From Azospirillum sp. TSH100 (GTDB taxonomy: Bacteria > Pseudomonadota > Alphaproteobacteria > Azospirillales > Azospirillaceae): a stretch of DNA of 64,000 nucleotides. Position 1 is the first letter of the stretch. Each line of letters opens with the position of its first letter. Below, piece by piece: positions 58,259-64,000 of the stretch. The stretch covers positions 853,253 to 917,252 of the forward strand of contig NZ_CP039636.1 of assembly GCF_004923295.1 (NCBI RefSeq), written 5' to 3'. The translations under genes were made by a program, and so were the position numbers. A model generated the notes under the pieces. That model saw nothing but the letters and a program-made list of their open reading frames with translations. It did no database searches and had not been told where the DNA came from.

Positions 58259-60127
58259 TCAAATCACAAAATCGAGGCGTTCATTCCGTTGGCGGTCATG
58301 CTCGGCGCCCAGCCGGGCGATCAGGTCGGCGGCGACAGGCGCCGGTTCCGGCCGTCCGACGAGATAGCCCTGGATCAGGCGGCAACCGTTCGCCGCCAGC
58401 CAGGCATGCTGGGCCGGCGTTTCCACCCCCTCGGCGACCAGCGTCATCGACAGGCTGCGCGCCAGCCCGATGATGGCGCGGGCGACCGCCTGTCCGCCGG
58501 CATTGTCCAGTTCCGCCGCCCCCAGATTGCGGGTGAAGGAACCGTCCATCTTCAGTACATCGAACGGCAGGCTGTTCAGATAGCTGAGGCTGGAATAGCC
58601 GGTGCCGAAATCGTCCAGCGCCAGCCGCACCCCCAGCCGCTTCAACCCGGTCAGCACGTGGCGGCTGTACTCCATATCCTCGATCAGCAGCCCCTCGGTC
58701 ACCTCCAGCACCAGCAGGGCAGGATCGATGCCGGTCGCCGCCAGCACCGTCCGCACATCCTCCAGCAGGCCAGGGTCGCGAAGCTGGCGGGGCGACACGT
58801 TGACGGCGATCTCCAAAGGCGGCCCGCCGCCGTCGGCCCATGTGCGGATCTGCCGGCAGGCGGTTTCCAACACCCAGCGGCCGATGGGCAGAATCAATCC
58901 GCTCGCCTCGCACAAGGGAATGAAGACCGATGGTGGAACGGGTGCCGCATCGCCCGACGGCCGCCAGCGCAGCAGCGCCTCCACCCCGACGGGACGGCCA
59001 CCGGCGGCCTCGACCAGCGGCTGGTAGACGAGATGGAACTCTCCGCGCTCCAGCGCGCCGGCCAGCAGCCCGCGCAGCCGGGTCCGCTCGGCCGCAGCCT
59101 CCGTCATCGCCGGATCATACAGGCAGACCGTGCTGCCGCCACGCTCCTTGACCCGGTACATGGCCATGTCCGCCTTGCGCAGCAAATCGTCGACGCCATC
59201 GGCCTGGGCCGGATAGCGGACCACGCCGATGCTGACGGTCAGCCGGTGCCGGCCGCCGGCAAGCGGAAACGGTTCGGCCATCGCCCGGAGCAGGGCATGC
59301 GAGGCCGCGTCAACCGTTCGGTCGTCGTCGTCCTCGACGACGATGGTGAACTCGTCGCCGCCCAGACGGGCGATGGTCGGTCCGGTTCCCAGCGCATCCC
59401 GCAGCCTGCGGGCCACCGCCACAAGAAACTCGTCGCCCACCGCGTGACCGAATTGGTCGTTGACCTCTTTGAAGCCATCGAAATCGAGCAGCATCACCGA
59501 CAGCCGGGTTCCGTCCCGCCGCGCCGCCGCGATGGCCGTTTCCAGGCGCCGACGGAACTCGACACGGTTGGGCAGGCCGGTCAAAGGATCGAAATGGGCC
59601 AGCCAGCCGATCCGGTCCTCCACCGCCTTGACCTGGGTGATGTCGCGGAACACCAGCACACCGCCGATGGTCAGCCCGTTCCGCACCAGCGGGCGGGCAT
59701 TCACCCGCAGCCAGACGCCGGCACCTGCCGCAACCCCGTCCGTCTGCGGTCCACCGGCAGTGGCTGCGGCCAGATACAGGCTTTCCCGGTCCATCGTCTC
59801 ACCCCGGATCGCCCGGCCCATCGGCCAAAGGGCTTCCGGGCACGGGCTGACCCCGTCCTCCAGCCTCAGGCGGTTTCCGAAATGCGCATCGAAGGCGACG
59901 CCACCCAGTGGACCGAAAACCGCCTCCGCCGCCGGATTGGCGGTCAGGATGCGGCCGTCGCAGCCGGCGACGCACACGCCCTCCGCCATATTGTCGAGGA
60001 CGAGACGGAGGATGGGCGCCACGCCGGCCTCCTCAGGTTGCACAGTCGGCGGAGCCGCCCGACGATGGGACGAGTGCGGCATGGCAGTCACCATTTCCAT
60101 GTCACATAAGGGAGAATTATTATCCAC
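58259..60127 (-). CDS. PAS-GGDEF-EAL cyclic-di-GMP signalling protein
   Basis: The 622-residue cytosolic protein has a PAS domain (about 38-170; LRLVLDNMAEGVCVAGCDGR), a GGDEF domain (175-345) with an intact LGGDEF at 255-260, and an EAL domain (350-610) with EALLRW at 383-388, DDFGTGYSSLSYL and VAEGVET. Both catalytic motifs look intact. The RxxD inhibitory site that usually lies five residues before GGDEF is absent (ALGTGP). No membrane segment is seen, so the signal is likely intracellular or a PAS-bound cofactor. Several in-frame ATGs (60127, 60100, 60094, 60082) compete and none has a strong ribosome-binding site. Confidence 0.92.
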   Translation of the reverse strand: MDNNSPLCDMEMVTAMPHSSHRRAAPPTVQPEEAGVAPILRLVLDNMAEGVCVAGCDGRILTANPAAEAVFGPLGGVAFDAHFGNRLRLEDGVSPCPEALWPMGRAIRGETMDRESLYLAAATAGGPQTDGVAAGAGVWLRVNARPLVRNGLTIGGVLVFRDITQVKAVEDRIGWLAHFDPLTGLPNRVEFRRRLETAIAAARRDGTRLSVMLLDFDGFKEVNDQFGHAVGDEFLVAVARRLRDALGTGPTIARLGGDEFTIVVEDDDDRTVDAASHALLRAMAEPFPLAGGRHRLTVSIGVVRYPAQADGVDDLLRKADMAMYRVKERGGSTVCLYDPAMTEAAAERTRLRGLLAGALERGEFHLVYQPLVEAAGGRPVGVEALLRWRPSGDAAPVPPSVFIPLCEASGLILPIGRWVLETACRQIRTWADGGGPPLEIAVNVSPRQLRDPGLLEDVRTVLAATGIDPALLVLEVTEGLLIEDMEYSRHVLTGLKRLGVRLALDDFGTGYSSLSYLNSLPFDVLKMDGSFTRNLGAAELDNAGGQAVARAIIGLARSLSMTLVAEGVETPAQHAWLAANGCRLIQGYLVGRPEPAPVAADLIARLGAEHDRQRNERLDFVI

Positions 60128-60632
60128 ATTGTGTATTGTTATAATACTACATATTTTTTGTGTTTTCTGTGCGCTGTTCCTCCCGGACGCGGATCAATTC
60201 TCAAGTCCTCATTGAGCTTTCACAGGGTTTCGAACGGCGCACGAACAGCGTGAAGAATTCATCCGTGCATTTCACGACAAGCCGACAGGAAATAAAGCCC
60301 GGAAAAATCCTAATCATGAATAGAGAATACTCCGATATCAGGGTTCGGCCTAATTGAACGGAGGTCTGTCCGTTATAGCGGATCAATCGACTTCCCCTGT
60401 TTCACCGATGCTTGAGAGGCCGCTGGAAGCTGTGCATGGTCGGCCTTGACCCGATGCCGGGGATGCGGCGGCCGCCGGCGGACCGCAGCCCGAGGCGAGG
60501 GCTCCGCCTTTCCGCCGGTCAGCCCGACCCATCCCCCGCAGCGGCACCTCCACGCAACCGCCATGGCCATCGCCGTCGCGTGCCGTCGGAGCGCCTTTCA
60601 ATGCCATCGCCCTTTTCAAGGAGCCGATTCCC
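60128..60632. other. Intergenic region upstream of the encapsulin operon
   Basis: These 505 bases are AT-rich on the left, near the GGDEF-EAL gene, and GC-rich on the right. AACGGA (60357-60362) and TCCGTT (60369-60374) form a perfect 6-bp inverted repeat with 6 bases between, and TTGAAC overlaps its left arm; this is the best operator/promoter candidate for the encapsulin operon. Short frames across the region (for example 60160-60357) have no codon or family signal, and I do not call a gene here. Confidence 0.4.
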
Positions 60633-61533
60633 ATGTCCGAAGACACCGAGCTGCGCCGAACATTGAACGAGCAGGCGGCCCGCCAGCTCGCCAACGCCAC
60701 GAAGACGCGGGCGCAATGGTCGGGCATCACGCCGCGCTGGCTGGTGTCCTTCCTGCCCTGGACCCCGGTCGAGGCCGGCATCTACCGCCTGAACCGCGTC
60801 ATCGACCCGCAGGGGCAGGTGCGGACCGAGGTTGAATGCAGCCCGCGCAACGACGCCGACCTGCCGGAAACCTTCGTCCCCTACGATGAAAGCCCGCGCG
60901 AATATTCGCTGAACGCGGTCACGACGGTGCTGGATGTCCAGACCCGCGTCTCCGACCTCTACAGCCACCCGATCGACCAGATCCAGGAACAGCTCCGGCT
61001 GCTGATCGAAAAGGTGAAGGAGCGCCAGGAAAGCGAGCTGATCAACAACGCCGAATACGGCCTGTTGACCAACGCCGCCCCCGGCCAGCGCATCAAGACC
61101 CGCAAGGGCCAGCCCACGCCCGATGATCTGGACGAATTGATCACAAAGGTGTGGAAGGAGCCGGCCTTCTTCCTGGCCCATCCGCGCGCCATCGCCGCCT
61201 TCGGCCGCGAATGCACCCGCCGCGGCGTGCCGCCGCCCACCGCCACCCTGCACGGCTCGCCCTTCCTGACTTGGCGCGGCCTGCCGCTGATCCCCAGCGA
61301 CAAGCTGCACGTCACGCCGGACGGCCGCACCAACATCCTGCTGCTGCGCACCGGCGAGGCGAAGCAGGGCGTCATCGGCCTGTTCCAGCCCGGCGTTCCG
61401 GGCGAGGTGGCGCCAAGCCTGTCGGTCCGCTTCATGGGCATCAACCGCAAGGCGATCGCGTCTTACCTGATCTCGCTCTACTGCTCGGCCGCGATCCTGA
61501 CCGAGGATGCCATCGGCGTGCTGGAGGATGTCA

Positions 61534-61562
<29 letters not shown>
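60633..61562 (+). CDS. Family 2A encapsulin shell protein (SrpI-like)
   Basis: The 309-residue protein is a HK97-fold encapsulin of family 2A. The N-terminal arm TLNEQAARQLANATKTRAQW leads into ITPRWLVSFLPWTPVEAG, the typical family 2A opening; SLNAVTTVLDVQTRVSDLYSHP and the later WKEPAFFLAHPRAIAAFGRE match conserved shell segments as I know them. There is no cyclic-nucleotide-binding insert, which separates 2A from 2B. Shells of this group assemble into ~25 nm icosahedra that enclose a cysteine desulfurase. AAGGAG precedes ATG 60633. The desulfurase gene follows with overlap and the acetyltransferase gene comes next, the full conserved order. Confidence 0.92.
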
Positions 61563-63453
<1,891 letters not shown>

Positions 63454-63464
63454 GGGAGACGCCC

Positions 63465-64000
63465 ATGGGCCGCATCGTCACCCCGGCATGCTTCGCCGCC
63501 GCGTCCCGGTCCCCGGAACGGACGGCGGCGGGCGACCGGGCCGAGGCCTCGTTGTGGACGAGGCTGCGCGAGGATGCCGAGGATGCTGCCGGCCGCGATC
63601 CGCTGCTGCGCAGCTTCATCCACATCGCCGTGCTGTCGCATGAAAGCTTCGGATCGGCCCTGGGCGGCCATCTCGCCCGCAAGCTGGGCGACTGGTACAT
63701 CTCGGCGGAGCGGCTCGCCGATCTTGCCGAGACCGCCTATGCGGAGGAGCCGGCCATCGTCGCGGCGGCGGTCGCCGATCTCGGTGCCATCGTCGCCCGC
63801 GACCCGGCGGCCGACGGCTGCCTGACGCCCTTCCTCTATTTCAAGGGCTTCCACGCCCTGCAATGGCACCGCGTCGCCCATTGGCTGTGGCGGCATGGAC
63901 GCACCGAACTCGCCCATTTCCTGCAAAGCCGGGTGTCGGAGGCATTCGCCGTCGACATCCATCCCGCGGTGCCGTTCGGCTGTGGTGTGCTGATCGACCA
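63465..64000 (+). CDS. cysE: Serine O-acetyltransferase, 3' end outside window
   Basis: The 178 visible residues match the N-terminal helical domain of CysE-type serine acetyltransferases: SLWTRLREDAEDAAGRDPLL, SFGSALGGHLARKLGD and FKGFHALQWHRVAHWLW, then the start of the left-handed beta helix at VDIHPAVPFGCGV. The catalytic His of HALQWHR is present. It makes O-acetylserine, the carbon acceptor for sulfide in cysteine synthesis. GAGGGAG precedes ATG 63465, 11 bases after the desulfurase stop, so the three genes are one operon. The hexapeptide domain lies beyond base 64000. Confidence 0.92.
   Translation, partial: MGRIVTPACFAAASRSPERTAAGDRAEASLWTRLREDAEDAAGRDPLLRSFIHIAVLSHESFGSALGGHLARKLGDWYISAERLADLAETAYAEEPAIVAAAVADLGAIVARDPAADGCLTPFLYFKGFHALQWHRVAHWLWRHGRTELAHFLQSRVSEAFAVDIHPAVPFGCGVLID

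Noticed and set aside
60160..60781. Small frames on both strands in the region before the encapsulin gene
   Set aside because: No ribosome-binding site, no recognisable fold, and one overlaps the shell gene antisense.

Overview
The window is GC-rich alphaproteobacterial DNA. Gene content (two arylsulfonate-type AsfAB modules, Aap amino-acid transporter genes, many ABC uptake systems, c-di-GMP signalling, groESL, a GlgE-type maltosyltransferase module) suits a metabolically versatile soil or rhizosphere Rhodospirillales bacterium such as Azospirillum; the genus is an inference. No rRNA, tRNA, CRISPR array, phage or complete insertion sequence was seen.

Region 1 (1-2.3 kb) holds the 5' part of a GH13 protein read leftwards and a polyphosphate kinase 2. 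Region 2 (2.3-16.8 kb) is a leftward operon of thirteen genes, most overlapping by ATGA: GntR/UTRA regulator, branched-chain-type ABC transporter (binding protein, LivH, LivM, LivG, LivF), isocitrate-lyase-superfamily lyase, hydantoinase B and A, an isochorismatase-fold protein, an FAD dehydrogenase, and LeuC/LeuD-type hydratase subunits. It reads as an import-and-degrade pathway for an N-heterocyclic or imide compound ending in aldol-type cleavage of a substituted malate. A near-perfect palindrome overlaps the probable promoter.

Region 3 (16.8-29.8 kb) is mixed: an MscS channel, a small monooxygenase, a TetR repressor divergent from a thiolase with duplicated operator-like sites, a LysR regulator divergent from an SDR/SnoaL-like/cupin/alcohol-dehydrogenase group, a deletion scar joining a truncated LysR gene to a truncated binding-protein gene, an orphan binding protein, and groESL with a clear terminator.

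Region 4 (30-53.6 kb) is an organosulfur island. One rightward operon combines AsfA and AsfB (AprAB-like flavoprotein and ferredoxin) with an SsuABC-type transporter and a BisC-type molybdoenzyme. After a convergent frameshifted aminotransferase come a methionine gamma-lyase-like enzyme, an OsmC protein and MetQNI. A second, leftward operon pairs AsfA/AsfB with another sulfonate-type transporter, an amidohydrolase and a pyridine-nucleotide/FAD protein. Next to it are MetY (sulfide to homocysteine) and a 2-oxoglutarate oxygenase.

Region 5 (53.6-64 kb) holds aapJQM without its ATPase, a cupin-type XRE regulator, a PAS-GGDEF-EAL protein, and a family 2A encapsulin operon: shell protein, a SufS-type cysteine desulfurase with a disordered ~225-residue N-terminal extension, and serine acetyltransferase (cut by the window end). 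Sulfur scavenged by region 4 could feed cysteine, and the compartment could store sulfane sulfur from it. This link is inference.
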